Source: an uncultured Phocaeicola sp.
Lineage (GTDB): Bacteria > Bacteroidota > Bacteroidia > Bacteroidales > Bacteroidaceae
Direction of reading: 5' to 3'
Length of the DNA: 64,000 bases
NCBI GenBank assembly: GCA_947626525.1
Contig: CANQSM010000001.1
Span: forward strand, 62,001-126,000
In this document: positions 29,601 to 38,146 of the stretch, piece after piece
Layout: each line of letters starts with the position of its first letter
Position numbering within the stretch: position 1 is the stretch's first letter
Notes under the pieces: model-generated
What the model was told of the DNA's origin: nothing
The model's database searches: none
Seen by the model: the letters and a program-made list of their open reading frames with translations, nothing else
Position numbers and translations under genes: made by a program

Positions 29601-29726
29601 CGCGTCTTTCTGATACTGGATGTGTTTTCCTTCGGAACTTAAAGGAAAGGTTTGCGCTTGAAGTTGCGCAAACCCTAATGCCATCAGTACCAAACCTAAA
29701 AATGTTTTCAGATTGATTTTCTTCAT
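26631..29726 (-). CDS. Pectate-lyase-superfamily-like beta-helix fused to a TIM-barrel-like C-terminal region (DUF6298-like)
   Basis: Signal peptide; N-terminal beta-helix (GVYHLDNALRVTASGVVLRGADKAGTAL...VENLTLVSDYDG...NCWVRNVDFKQFAGSAV); C-terminal half with VQLISEEFTGPLHFVQFWIDCIAEWEKETG and DIIDIRYWHYRQDG. Confidence 0.65.
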   Translation of the reverse strand: MKKINLKTFLGLVLMALGFAQLQAQTFPLSSEGKHIQYQKDAKGNRILDFSYCGYKNSNEDLPNVPVAVYVSPEEGDNSALIQKAINYVSSLRPDANGFRGAVLLEKGVYHLDNALRVTASGVVLRGADKAGTALVKRGYDRGAVLYIEGTNDYRVTDTIEVTSDYVPVNDCVLQVKSASALRPGDRVMVYRPAEVAWIKSLKCDVFGGGIGALGWKKGDQDLNWDRSVKEIHGNLVTLDAPLSMALNKSEGQASILLYTWTGRVADSGVENLTLVSDYDGRYPMDENHAWTGVSINNAENCWVRNVDFKQFAGSAVIVRHQASKVTVEDCIATNPVSEIAGMRRRTFYTLGQHTLFQRCYSEYGINDFSAGMAAPGPNAFVQCQSKESKGFSGSVGAWACGLLFDIVNIDGNDLAFTNLGQAKNGAGWNTANSMFWQCTAAEIKCYSPAADAKNYAYGCWAQFSGDGEWGSSDSHVSPRSLFDAQLAERLNTDVSARTRVLYLKGEPTSSPTVEQAMAMAKEAYEPVMTMQRWIGQAVFPASVSTEGVASVKEVKYKEPFRVTAPKKRYGIENGCLVADDCLLVGNRQNVRWWSGSIKYNALPKASDHITRFVPDMEGEGLTDRIDSVIVNMKRHHSLVMDHNYGLWYDRRRDDHERIRRRDGDVWAPFYEQPFARSGQGTAWEGMSKYDLTRPNVWYFGRLKEFADKAETEGLLLFHQNYFQHNIIEAGAHWVDCPWRSANNINNTGFPEPVNFAGDKRVFVADMFYDVNHPVRRALHRQYIRMCLDHFADNANVVQLISEEFTGPLHFVQFWIDCIAEWEKETGKHALVALSTTKDVQDAILSDPQRAAVVDIIDIRYWHYRQDGSVYAPEGGKNMAPRQHARKMKVGTMGYEGAYKAVSEYRTRYPEKAVTLYAQDYPSCGWAVLMGGGSCPVLPVEDKDFLSAVPHMKPVVKENSTYQLLAGENGAVAYTRQEGNIELSLPSGTYAVKYIHPHSGEVTLLTRKVKVNGTYTLNVEHAGAYWLQRIK

Positions 29727-31420
29727 TAGAACAGACTTTTACGTTTAGCCAATGTATCATAGTTGTTTTTCACATCCGTCCAGTCCACTTTCTTGGTCGG
29801 ATCGATGCCGTTGATGTATTTCTCTATGTTGGTATACCCGTCTCCATTGCAGTCTTTCACCGCATCCGAAGCGTCATTCGGGTTCAAGCCGTACTTGATT
29901 TCCCAAGCATCCGGCATACCGTCGCCATCCGTATCCTGACAGGCATCGCCTTTATATTCGGGCAATCCTCCTACCTGACGCGGGTCGGTGATGATGCCGT
30001 TCTTGTACGAATCGGCAGGCAGACGACGCTTTACATACGGCGTAGCGCTCAAATATTTATCCGCGTCTTCCACATAAATGGCCTTGCCTGTCTTCACGGT
30101 CTTGATGACACGCGCATCCACCGCATCCCGTTTGGGAAACGATGCACCGGCATGATCCAATACAAAATCATAAGCTTCTTTGGCATCCATAATGGTCACG
30201 TTAGGCATTGGGAAAGGTTGGTCCACACGAATTTCAGCCATCCGCTCTCCTACACCGCCCTGATTGCCAATCTGCACACCACCAGCCCAGTTGTCCGCTG
30301 TCACTTTCTCGTTATCCCACACAACATTGCCCGTAACATACGCCTTGCCGTACCGGTCACCGAATTCCTTACTCCGGCCCGACTCCAACTTGACGATACG
30401 GTAACGAATGGGCGCATCAGGTTTGTTAGTATTGGTCATCGGACCCGGTTTAAAGTTGTTGTTGATTATGTTCAAACGGCTGGTATGGTCACCGCCGTCC
30501 ACCGAACGGTTCCACCAGTTATAGGTCACATTATTGACGAAATTGAAGTCTTCATCCATACCGATGGAACAATTGCGCGAAATGTTCGACGCAAACAGAT
30601 TCCGGGCAAACATACAGTTGTGCCCGCCGATGGTAGCGCCAAAAGCGTGGTTATACAGGTCGAGTGCTTCCGAAAAAATAGAGTTTTGAATGGTGATATT
30701 CACCGTAGGCAACTTATCGCCCTGTCCAGTTTCCGGATTGCGGTTATATACATGACGATAGATAGACATGTTTTCATCCAGTCCCCATGAAGCGGAAACG
30801 TGGTCAATCATGACATTACCCACCGCATTACCTCCCAACGCATCATCACGGAAAGCCACATCCTGCGCGCCACGGCGAAAACGCATATGGCGAATCACCA
30901 CATCGTGTGTATCAATCAGAAACGAAGCACCGGTAACACAGACCCCGTCACCCGGAGCAGTCTGGCCTGCAATGGTAATATACGGAGCACGCACATTGAT
31001 TGGTGAATTCAAACGAATAACCCCCGAAACATTAAATACCACAATACGGGCACCCCCTGTCTCACAAGCTTCACGCAACGTTCCGGGACCACGGTCGGCC
31101 AAAGAAGTCACGACTATTACTTTTCCTCCACGTCCACCAGGCGTATAAGCGCCGCCTCCTTCCGCACCGGGAAACGCAGGAATATCGCTTTTCATTAAAT
31201 CTTCCGGCTTTGAAGCCCATGGCCGATACGGACGACCGTTTTCTTTTTCTTCTTTCTGCACCGTCGGGTAAGCCTTTTCCCAAGCCTGGTCCGACAGGCG
31301 ATCAAATTCTGCCGTTTGTCTCGCCGCACGAGCCTTTACAGAATCTGGAATTACCGGATACTGTGCCGCCAAAGGCAACACGCAAGCCGTCAACACCATC
31401 ATTGATACAATTTTCTTCAT
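29726..31420 (-). CDS. Pectate lyase, PL1-like, with C-terminal calcium-binding-type repeat
   Basis: PAFPGAEGGGAYTPGGRGGKVIVVTSLADRGPGTLREACE; WGLDENMSIYRH; C-terminus DTDGDGMPDAWEIKYGLNPNDASDAVKDCNGDGYTNIEKYING. Likely start 31420; ORF extends to 31525. Confidence 0.85.
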   Translation of the reverse strand: MKKIVSMMVLTACVLPLAAQYPVIPDSVKARAARQTAEFDRLSDQAWEKAYPTVQKEEKENGRPYRPWASKPEDLMKSDIPAFPGAEGGGAYTPGGRGGKVIVVTSLADRGPGTLREACETGGARIVVFNVSGVIRLNSPINVRAPYITIAGQTAPGDGVCVTGASFLIDTHDVVIRHMRFRRGAQDVAFRDDALGGNAVGNVMIDHVSASWGLDENMSIYRHVYNRNPETGQGDKLPTVNITIQNSIFSEALDLYNHAFGATIGGHNCMFARNLFASNISRNCSIGMDEDFNFVNNVTYNWWNRSVDGGDHTSRLNIINNNFKPGPMTNTNKPDAPIRYRIVKLESGRSKEFGDRYGKAYVTGNVVWDNEKVTADNWAGGVQIGNQGGVGERMAEIRVDQPFPMPNVTIMDAKEAYDFVLDHAGASFPKRDAVDARVIKTVKTGKAIYVEDADKYLSATPYVKRRLPADSYKNGIITDPRQVGGLPEYKGDACQDTDGDGMPDAWEIKYGLNPNDASDAVKDCNGDGYTNIEKYINGIDPTKKVDWTDVKNNYDTLAKRKSLF

Positions 31421-31598
31421 TTCTTTTACTTTTAGTTTATTCCGCCAATAGTCCTTACACAGAAGATAGAGCACGGAACATGATTGACAAACAACCGTTC
31501 CGTTTTTTTTCTCACTTCTTATCATACGGACTTGCGAAAGTCATGTTTTTAATATTAAAATGTCTACCTCAATTCTTCAATTACAGGAAATAGATGGA

Positions 31599-34214
31599 TT
31601 ATTGTATCCCAAACTCCTGTTGCTGCTTATCTACTTCTTCCAGCAACTTGCGTTTTTCCTCTTCCGAAAGTTGCGCGCCTCCCTCTTTCTTCGATATGGA
31701 AACCGTTTGTGCCGGACGATTTTCGTCAACATAACAGAAAGGTAACTCCGCAGGAATACTTTCGAATTCTATTTCAGCCGGAGCAGGTGCATGAGTTCCT
31801 TCAAATTGTACACGAGCTTTCACTTTAATCTTTCCGGCCTGTTTCGTGGAACGAATCAAGACCGGAGCCGAGCCCCATTCTACCGGACGAGGATTGGCAC
31901 AAATCGATCCGTCACCAATGATTTCCCCTTCTCCTTCTACCGTAAAGACTATATTTTCTTTAGCCAACCGACGTACGTTGCCATTATCATCCGTCACCTC
32001 AGCCACTACTACAATAAAATCCGAGCCATCAGCCACTAACGGTTTATCCTGCCAGTCAACATACAGACGAAGTTTTGTGGAACGACGCGAAGGCATTTTT
32101 TTCATCGTACAAACTACCTTACCATCGACAATGCCTTCAACCAACATATTTACTTTCTGCCAGTTTTTCTGTGTATAACTATATCCGCGGGCTTCCCAAA
32201 AATCCCAAGCATCTTCAAATACCACCGGTTCGTTAGGCATACCTCCTTTACGATGAACAACCGGTTTCGTCCAAGTTTTGGTTCCATCATACATTGAAAG
32301 ACGCACCGAATCACAATTACTGAAAACCACCACATCCTTATCCGAGAATTGTGTCATCTCATGCATGACATACACCATCGGACCGCTATCTGCCAACGGA
32401 TGATTCAAATCGGAAGCCGTCTGGCTACGGAACATGTAATAAGCATACTTCGGCTGACGGAAACAGTCGAACAATCCTCCCCAATACGGATCAGGATGAT
32501 ACCCTCGCTGATGATCAAACGGATGCCACTGCGCTCCCCCGACAAACTTGCCGGTTGTGCGATACAGTCCATCGTATGTTTTTGCCAACGACAAAGCTTG
32601 CACCTTCATAGGACGTTCGCCCCAACTACGTGAAGCACGATTGTCATTATTATGCGCATACCAATCGTCCACATTCTCACCAAACTCACGGGTAAAGATA
32701 CACTGTTCAGGCGCATCCGCCTTTTCATCATCCCCAGGCCAGCCATAGACTACATCATAATGCTCCTTCACTCCGGCCGAATGCATGTCGGCAGCAGCCA
32801 CAGGGCGCCCAGGATAAGGATACTCGTCTTTCGTTATCTGCAACGCTTTCAATGCAAAATCTTCCGGATAACGGGTTTCATTTAAAATCGGCTCCCACAT
32901 CAAAACGGAGGGATGATTACGATCACGACGAATGATATCGCGCGTATTTTGATATACCCGCTCCGCAAACTCAGGCTTTTTATTCCAAAACTGCCAACCG
33001 GGAGTTGCCACTATGACAAACAAACCCAATTCATCACAAGCATCCATAAAAGCAGGGTCTTGCGGATAATGGGCCACACGGATGATCCGGCATCCGGCAT
33101 CACGCAGACGCTTTGCATCGCGCCATTGCTGTGAATTGGGAACAGCATTACCTACATAAGCAAAATCTTGATGGCGGTTGGCACCAATTAATTGGCCAAA
33201 AGGCTTGCCATTCAACCAAAAACCTTCTTTTCCTTTAAACTCACATTGACGGATTCCAATACGAGTGGTTCCACCATCTACAGAGCGGCCTTCCTCTTTC
33301 ACACGTGATTCCACTCTATATAAATAAGGTGTATCCGGTGACCACAGACGAGGATTTTTTAACAAAAACTGCTGTCGGGCCGTTTTTGTCTCTCCTGCAG
33401 CGAGCGTAAGTTTCTTAGATGTTTTCTTTATGGATGTTCCATTCATATCCGTCAACATCGTCTCTATTGTCACATTCTTCGACTGCTTACCGCTGTTTTT
33501 CACATCCGTGTTGACAAATACCTCCGCACTTTCCTCGGAAATACGGTCAAAATGAACAAATACGCCACCACCAGCCACTTTACCGGCTTCTATCGCATCA
33601 GTAATGGCTACCGACGATTTGGCAATCATCCATACATCCCTGTAAATTCCTCCATGGTAGGCAAAATCTAGTGTATATTGTGTTTTACCGGGAGGAAAGC
33701 TTTTGTCGTCACTGTTATCAGTCATGACAGCTACCACACACGAATCGCCAGCCTGCACACCTGCTCCCGTTAACGATACAGTGACAGGCAAATAACCTCC
33801 CAAATGCTCTTTTACCAACTTCCCGTTCACGTAAAACTTCTGTTTTCCCATAATAGCTTCAAAATGCAGCTCCAATTCCTTGCCCGCCGTTTCTTTCGGT
33901 GCGATAAAATACTTGCGATACCAGGCTATGCCCTGATAATTGCGGCAACCGCTTGCCTCTGCCGGCATAAGTTCCACGGTATGAGGCGTAGAAACCACAG
34001 CCCAAGAAGAATCGTCAAAACCGATCGCTTCGGCATTCACTACATCTCCTTTATGAAAACGCCAACCAGGATTAAAATCATACACTTGCCGCCCACTCCC
34101 TTGCAAAGGAATGAATCCGGCAACCGAAATTTCCTGACGGGAGTGCTCTTCCGCCATCATAAAACCCGGAAAGCATAACCAAATCAGGATAGTTAAAATA
34201 TTCTTCATATACAT
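31599..34214 (-). CDS. Glycoside hydrolase family 2
   Basis: Sugar-binding (WAVVSTPHTVELMPAEASGCRNYQGIAWYRKYF) and TIM-barrel motifs (GANRHQDFAYVGNAVPNSQQWRDAKRLRDAGCRIIRVAHYPQ; RDRNHPSVLMWEPILNE). Confidence 0.9.
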   Translation of the reverse strand: MYMKNILTILIWLCFPGFMMAEEHSRQEISVAGFIPLQGSGRQVYDFNPGWRFHKGDVVNAEAIGFDDSSWAVVSTPHTVELMPAEASGCRNYQGIAWYRKYFIAPKETAGKELELHFEAIMGKQKFYVNGKLVKEHLGGYLPVTVSLTGAGVQAGDSCVVAVMTDNSDDKSFPPGKTQYTLDFAYHGGIYRDVWMIAKSSVAITDAIEAGKVAGGGVFVHFDRISEESAEVFVNTDVKNSGKQSKNVTIETMLTDMNGTSIKKTSKKLTLAAGETKTARQQFLLKNPRLWSPDTPYLYRVESRVKEEGRSVDGGTTRIGIRQCEFKGKEGFWLNGKPFGQLIGANRHQDFAYVGNAVPNSQQWRDAKRLRDAGCRIIRVAHYPQDPAFMDACDELGLFVIVATPGWQFWNKKPEFAERVYQNTRDIIRRDRNHPSVLMWEPILNETRYPEDFALKALQITKDEYPYPGRPVAAADMHSAGVKEHYDVVYGWPGDDEKADAPEQCIFTREFGENVDDWYAHNNDNRASRSWGERPMKVQALSLAKTYDGLYRTTGKFVGGAQWHPFDHQRGYHPDPYWGGLFDCFRQPKYAYYMFRSQTASDLNHPLADSGPMVYVMHEMTQFSDKDVVVFSNCDSVRLSMYDGTKTWTKPVVHRKGGMPNEPVVFEDAWDFWEARGYSYTQKNWQKVNMLVEGIVDGKVVCTMKKMPSRRSTKLRLYVDWQDKPLVADGSDFIVVVAEVTDDNGNVRRLAKENIVFTVEGEGEIIGDGSICANPRPVEWGSAPVLIRSTKQAGKIKVKARVQFEGTHAPAPAEIEFESIPAELPFCYVDENRPAQTVSISKKEGGAQLSEEEKRKLLEEVDKQQQEFGIQ

Positions 34215-34270
34215 ATACTTTTAGATTCTTTATACATGGAGGATAATCCTTTTTATTATCACATGACGGT

Positions 34271-36631
34271 TCATTTCTCCCATTCAGGATTCACTACCAC
34301 ATCTTTTTTACGCTCTTCCGGAGTCACTTGAAGTTTGGTTACTTTTCCATCCTTCAACTCGGCCTCTACTACGGTTTGTCCGAGAGCATAAAGCTTGAAA
34401 TGTACATTCCATGCTTTCGGCCATGCAGGGAAAAGTAATATCCGGTCACCATTTGTCTGCATCAGCATTTCCTGCAAACCAATCATGCCACTACCACCCC
34501 AATTATGATCAGGCGTCCAGTCAAAACCCGGTCCCCAAAATGCCGGAAAACGATGTGGCCCATCTGAAAGCTTCTCCCGATTCAGCCGAACAGCGTCATC
34601 AGTCAGTCCTAAACATGCCGCCCAAATATTATCCTGCTTCCATCCTTTGGAAGAACGAAATTTCAAAGCGTCCGGATCGTATAAATACGTATTCAACGCC
34701 ACTTCCAACTCTTTCGGATTCTCCATTGTCACCCCATATATACGCCAAGGGAATACAGGATAAAGCTGTGAGGTTTCCACATTATTGATACGCTCCCACG
34801 TTTTGGCCGGCGCAATCATCTCTTTCCCATCCAGTATACGGAAAGGTATCTCCGGAATGCGTGCCAACATTTGTTTCCACTTGTAAACGACTGTATCAAA
34901 AGACATACCTTGCGAACTTCCGGCATCATTCTGTTGGCACACGGAAGACAAAGCCTCCTTCGAGGTATTCGGAACATAATTCGCTACCGTCTTCTCTTTC
35001 AGCTCAATATATGTTTTCAAGACAGTTTGTAGAGCAGCAATGGTAGAAGAGGCATTATTGGCCATTTTATACGTTTCACATCCGGAACCAGGAAACAAAA
35101 CAAGTTTACCTTCTTCATCAAGCGTTTTAGATCCCCTACGGGAGGCCAAAAACTGATAATGCTCATCGAAAAAGGTCAATGCGCTTTCTATCAACGGTAC
35201 ATAACGGGTAATATCTTTTCCGGCATAACGATGTGTTTCCAGTATCATCTGGCAGAACTCCAATACCGTATCCCACTCATACTCCAACCATGCATTGTAT
35301 TCTACACCCTTGTCAAACCAATCCGGACGCTTCATCCCATATTCTACCATATTAGGAAGGCCAAATAACTCTATCTGTTCCGCAAAACATCCGCCGGCAT
35401 GATTCCAGTAGAACTTGCTGCGAAGTTCTGCATTCTTCAGCATTCGATTGTAAAATTCAAACTGAGAAGGCATCATGTCAAAATCACCACTCTTGAGCAT
35501 AGGCCAATAGACCAAACGTTGGTTTTGAGCCGTCATCGTGCCCCCACCCCAATTACGGTAATCGGGAGTAAAGGTTTGCTTTTCATCTACATAGATAGGA
35601 TCAAATGTAAACAGACCACCGTTAAATTTGGTAGGTTCCGTTCCATAGGCATTGCAACCCAACATATAACGGAACAACGTATAATTACGGGCTAACGAAA
35701 AAGCCTCCCCGTCAGCCGAAACAAAACTACGTTGCCAAAAGGCGTTCCACCAAGCACGTGAAGCCTTTCGGTCCTTCTCTGTCCGAATGGAAGATTCCGT
35801 ATGTACCAAGTCCTCCTTCCACTTCCGTACATCCGGAGTTTGCTCTGTGTGAAGCGTGATAGTCAAGTGACATTTCTTTAGGGGTTTAGAAGAACGGAAG
35901 TTCCATGAACGATAATCCGTACCGGCATACGTTCCCTCTGAGGTCCCGATGTATTCCAACTGCTCACTTCTCATTCGTCCTCCAAAAGTCAGATTAGCCA
36001 AAGGATTCCATAATTGCCCTTTCACTTCCTCCATCCCCTGTATCGAAACAGTGCGGTCGAATACCGTTTGTAACGGATTCCGGTGATAAAACCAAACAGA
36101 ACCATCCTCTATGCACACTGAATCTTTTGAAGTAACCAATCCTTTTACTGATGACCATTTCAGTGAATTTTGGCGTCCTTCTCCTTTACGGAGGGGTCTG
36201 TCGGCATAACGCCAGTTTTCATAGGACATCTCACAAACAACGGGCTTTTTGCTTTCGCTTTCCACATGAATGACCGGACGATACACATCGGCCCACAAAC
36301 AGATTTTAGAACCATTCAAATAGATCTCCACATATCCATCCTTCAACTTTAGAGTCTGCCGGAAATCCTTTTCTGCTTTATCCCCAATCTTCAAACGTAT
36401 ACGTCCTTGCTTAAGCAAAGTATTATGTTCATCATACGTTCCGCTTCGACCGAAATAAAAAAGAAGTTCTCCATTCTCTACCCACACATTCATCCCTATA
36501 TCCCCACCTCCACAAGGCATGGATTCGGAAGAGTTTTTACTAAAACTTGTCCACGAAAAATCTGCAGGTTGTCCCCATGTCAATAGGGTTCCACAGAAGT
36601 AGAGAAGCCATACTACTATCTGTTTTCGCAT
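34271..36631 (-). CDS. Putative glycosyl hydrolase, DUF5703-like with (alpha/alpha)6-type catalytic region
   Basis: N-terminus DFSWTSFSKNSSESMPCGGGDIGMNVWVENGELLFYFGRSGTYDEHN; C-terminal MLMQTNGDRILLFPAWPKAW typical of GH95/GH65-like proteins. Confidence 0.6.
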   Translation of the reverse strand: MRKQIVVWLLYFCGTLLTWGQPADFSWTSFSKNSSESMPCGGGDIGMNVWVENGELLFYFGRSGTYDEHNTLLKQGRIRLKIGDKAEKDFRQTLKLKDGYVEIYLNGSKICLWADVYRPVIHVESESKKPVVCEMSYENWRYADRPLRKGEGRQNSLKWSSVKGLVTSKDSVCIEDGSVWFYHRNPLQTVFDRTVSIQGMEEVKGQLWNPLANLTFGGRMRSEQLEYIGTSEGTYAGTDYRSWNFRSSKPLKKCHLTITLHTEQTPDVRKWKEDLVHTESSIRTEKDRKASRAWWNAFWQRSFVSADGEAFSLARNYTLFRYMLGCNAYGTEPTKFNGGLFTFDPIYVDEKQTFTPDYRNWGGGTMTAQNQRLVYWPMLKSGDFDMMPSQFEFYNRMLKNAELRSKFYWNHAGGCFAEQIELFGLPNMVEYGMKRPDWFDKGVEYNAWLEYEWDTVLEFCQMILETHRYAGKDITRYVPLIESALTFFDEHYQFLASRRGSKTLDEEGKLVLFPGSGCETYKMANNASSTIAALQTVLKTYIELKEKTVANYVPNTSKEALSSVCQQNDAGSSQGMSFDTVVYKWKQMLARIPEIPFRILDGKEMIAPAKTWERINNVETSQLYPVFPWRIYGVTMENPKELEVALNTYLYDPDALKFRSSKGWKQDNIWAACLGLTDDAVRLNREKLSDGPHRFPAFWGPGFDWTPDHNWGGSGMIGLQEMLMQTNGDRILLFPAWPKAWNVHFKLYALGQTVVEAELKDGKVTKLQVTPEERKKDVVVNPEWEK

Positions 36632-36670
36632 GATAACTATTTCCTTTTATTATTTCTACCTATCTGGTTT

Positions 36671-38146
36671 CTATTTCTTTATCGGACGCTCATCCGGCCA
36701 GTCATCCGATCGAAATGAAGAGACAGGCAATCCATCCCCACCGAACAAATCTCCTTCGGCATAGTTTTCAAAAGCATACCGAACGGCCACAGGATGAGGG
36801 ACTTGTTCACTTTTCACATAAACCTTACTACGCTGAATCCAAGCTTTTGCCGGATAAAAGATCCTATCCGATCCAGCCACTTTAAACTGGCTGGATTCAA
36901 AACTATGCTTTCCACAAATCCACATCGGGGCTCTTTCAAAACTAACAATCACCGTATCATTCTGTATTTCCATGGATTTGTAATAAGGACTGTCTCCGGA
37001 AATACCTTCCATACCATACGTTTTATTCAAAGCCAATAACGCCAACCGCTCACCGGGAGTACGCTTGTCGTAAGGATGAATTCCCTCTTTAAACCCTGCA
37101 TCCATCAATACGGCCATCCCTACATTAGGTACCATATGTTCAACTTGTGACTGGGCCTCACGCAAATAGGCAGAATTGATAATCTCTTTTCCTCGCTCTG
37201 TAATCAGCCCATAATCATAGGGGGCTATCTGACAATAATAAAACGGAAAATCTCCCTGATTCCATAGCCGTCTCCATCCTTTAATCAAGGTCGAGAACAT
37301 TTCGGCATAAGTATGGGCACGGTTCCAATTGTCTTCTCCTTGATACCAAATCACTCCTTTCATGGAAAGCCCAATCAACGGGCTCAGCATACCTTTGAAC
37401 AATACGGTAGGTGTTCGATTCTTCGATTCTATTTCTCCTTGTGCCTGAGGTATTTTTGCCGCAGCCTCCGGAAAAGCTTTCAACATATCTTCATTCATCC
37501 AGGCTTCACAGGCCGAACCGCCCCATGCTGCTACAATCAGACCAACCGGGACCTGCAAAGTTTCTTCCAACTGACGTCCAAAAAAATAGGCCGTAGCACT
37601 AAACTCCCGAACAGATGCCGGATTAGCTTCCTGCCACTGCCCGGTTACATCCTTTGCCGGCTCTGTGGAAGAGTAACGTTTTACTGTGAACAAACGTATA
37701 TAGGAGTTTTTACTCTTCAATGCAGCCATATTGGCCCCCTCCACAGGTTGATTCTTAAAGCCTTTCATGGGCATTTCCATATTACTTTGTCCGGAACAAA
37801 GCCACAGTTCGCCTACTAACACATTTTTTAGTGTAAGCACTTTTCCATCACTGAAAACAATTTCATAAGGCCCTCCGGCTTCAGGAGTAGGAATGGATAA
37901 TTTCCAATAGCCTGATGCGTCCGACATGGTCGTATAACGTTGATGATCCCAGCCCGGAATCACGGTAACCTGTTTATGAGGAGTAGCTGTTCCCCACAAA
38001 TTCGCATGGGTCTGCTGTTGCATGACCATGTTGTCTGCAAAAATCGCCGGCAACTTTATTTCAGCCTTCACATTCAAAAGGAGTGCACAGAAGAAAAACA
38101 GTGCAACCATCCTACCTATACAAGTACGTATTTTCATGTTTTTCAT
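36671..38146 (-). CDS. Sialate O-acetylesterase-like (SGNH/SASA) carbohydrate esterase
   Basis: LPAIFADNMVMQQQTHANLWGTATP; GELWLCSGQSNMEMP; GLSMKGVIWYQGEDN. Confidence 0.9.
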   Translation of the reverse strand: MKNMKIRTCIGRMVALFFFCALLLNVKAEIKLPAIFADNMVMQQQTHANLWGTATPHKQVTVIPGWDHQRYTTMSDASGYWKLSIPTPEAGGPYEIVFSDGKVLTLKNVLVGELWLCSGQSNMEMPMKGFKNQPVEGANMAALKSKNSYIRLFTVKRYSSTEPAKDVTGQWQEANPASVREFSATAYFFGRQLEETLQVPVGLIVAAWGGSACEAWMNEDMLKAFPEAAAKIPQAQGEIESKNRTPTVLFKGMLSPLIGLSMKGVIWYQGEDNWNRAHTYAEMFSTLIKGWRRLWNQGDFPFYYCQIAPYDYGLITERGKEIINSAYLREAQSQVEHMVPNVGMAVLMDAGFKEGIHPYDKRTPGERLALLALNKTYGMEGISGDSPYYKSMEIQNDTVIVSFERAPMWICGKHSFESSQFKVAGSDRIFYPAKAWIQRSKVYVKSEQVPHPVAVRYAFENYAEGDLFGGDGLPVSSFRSDDWPDERPIKK

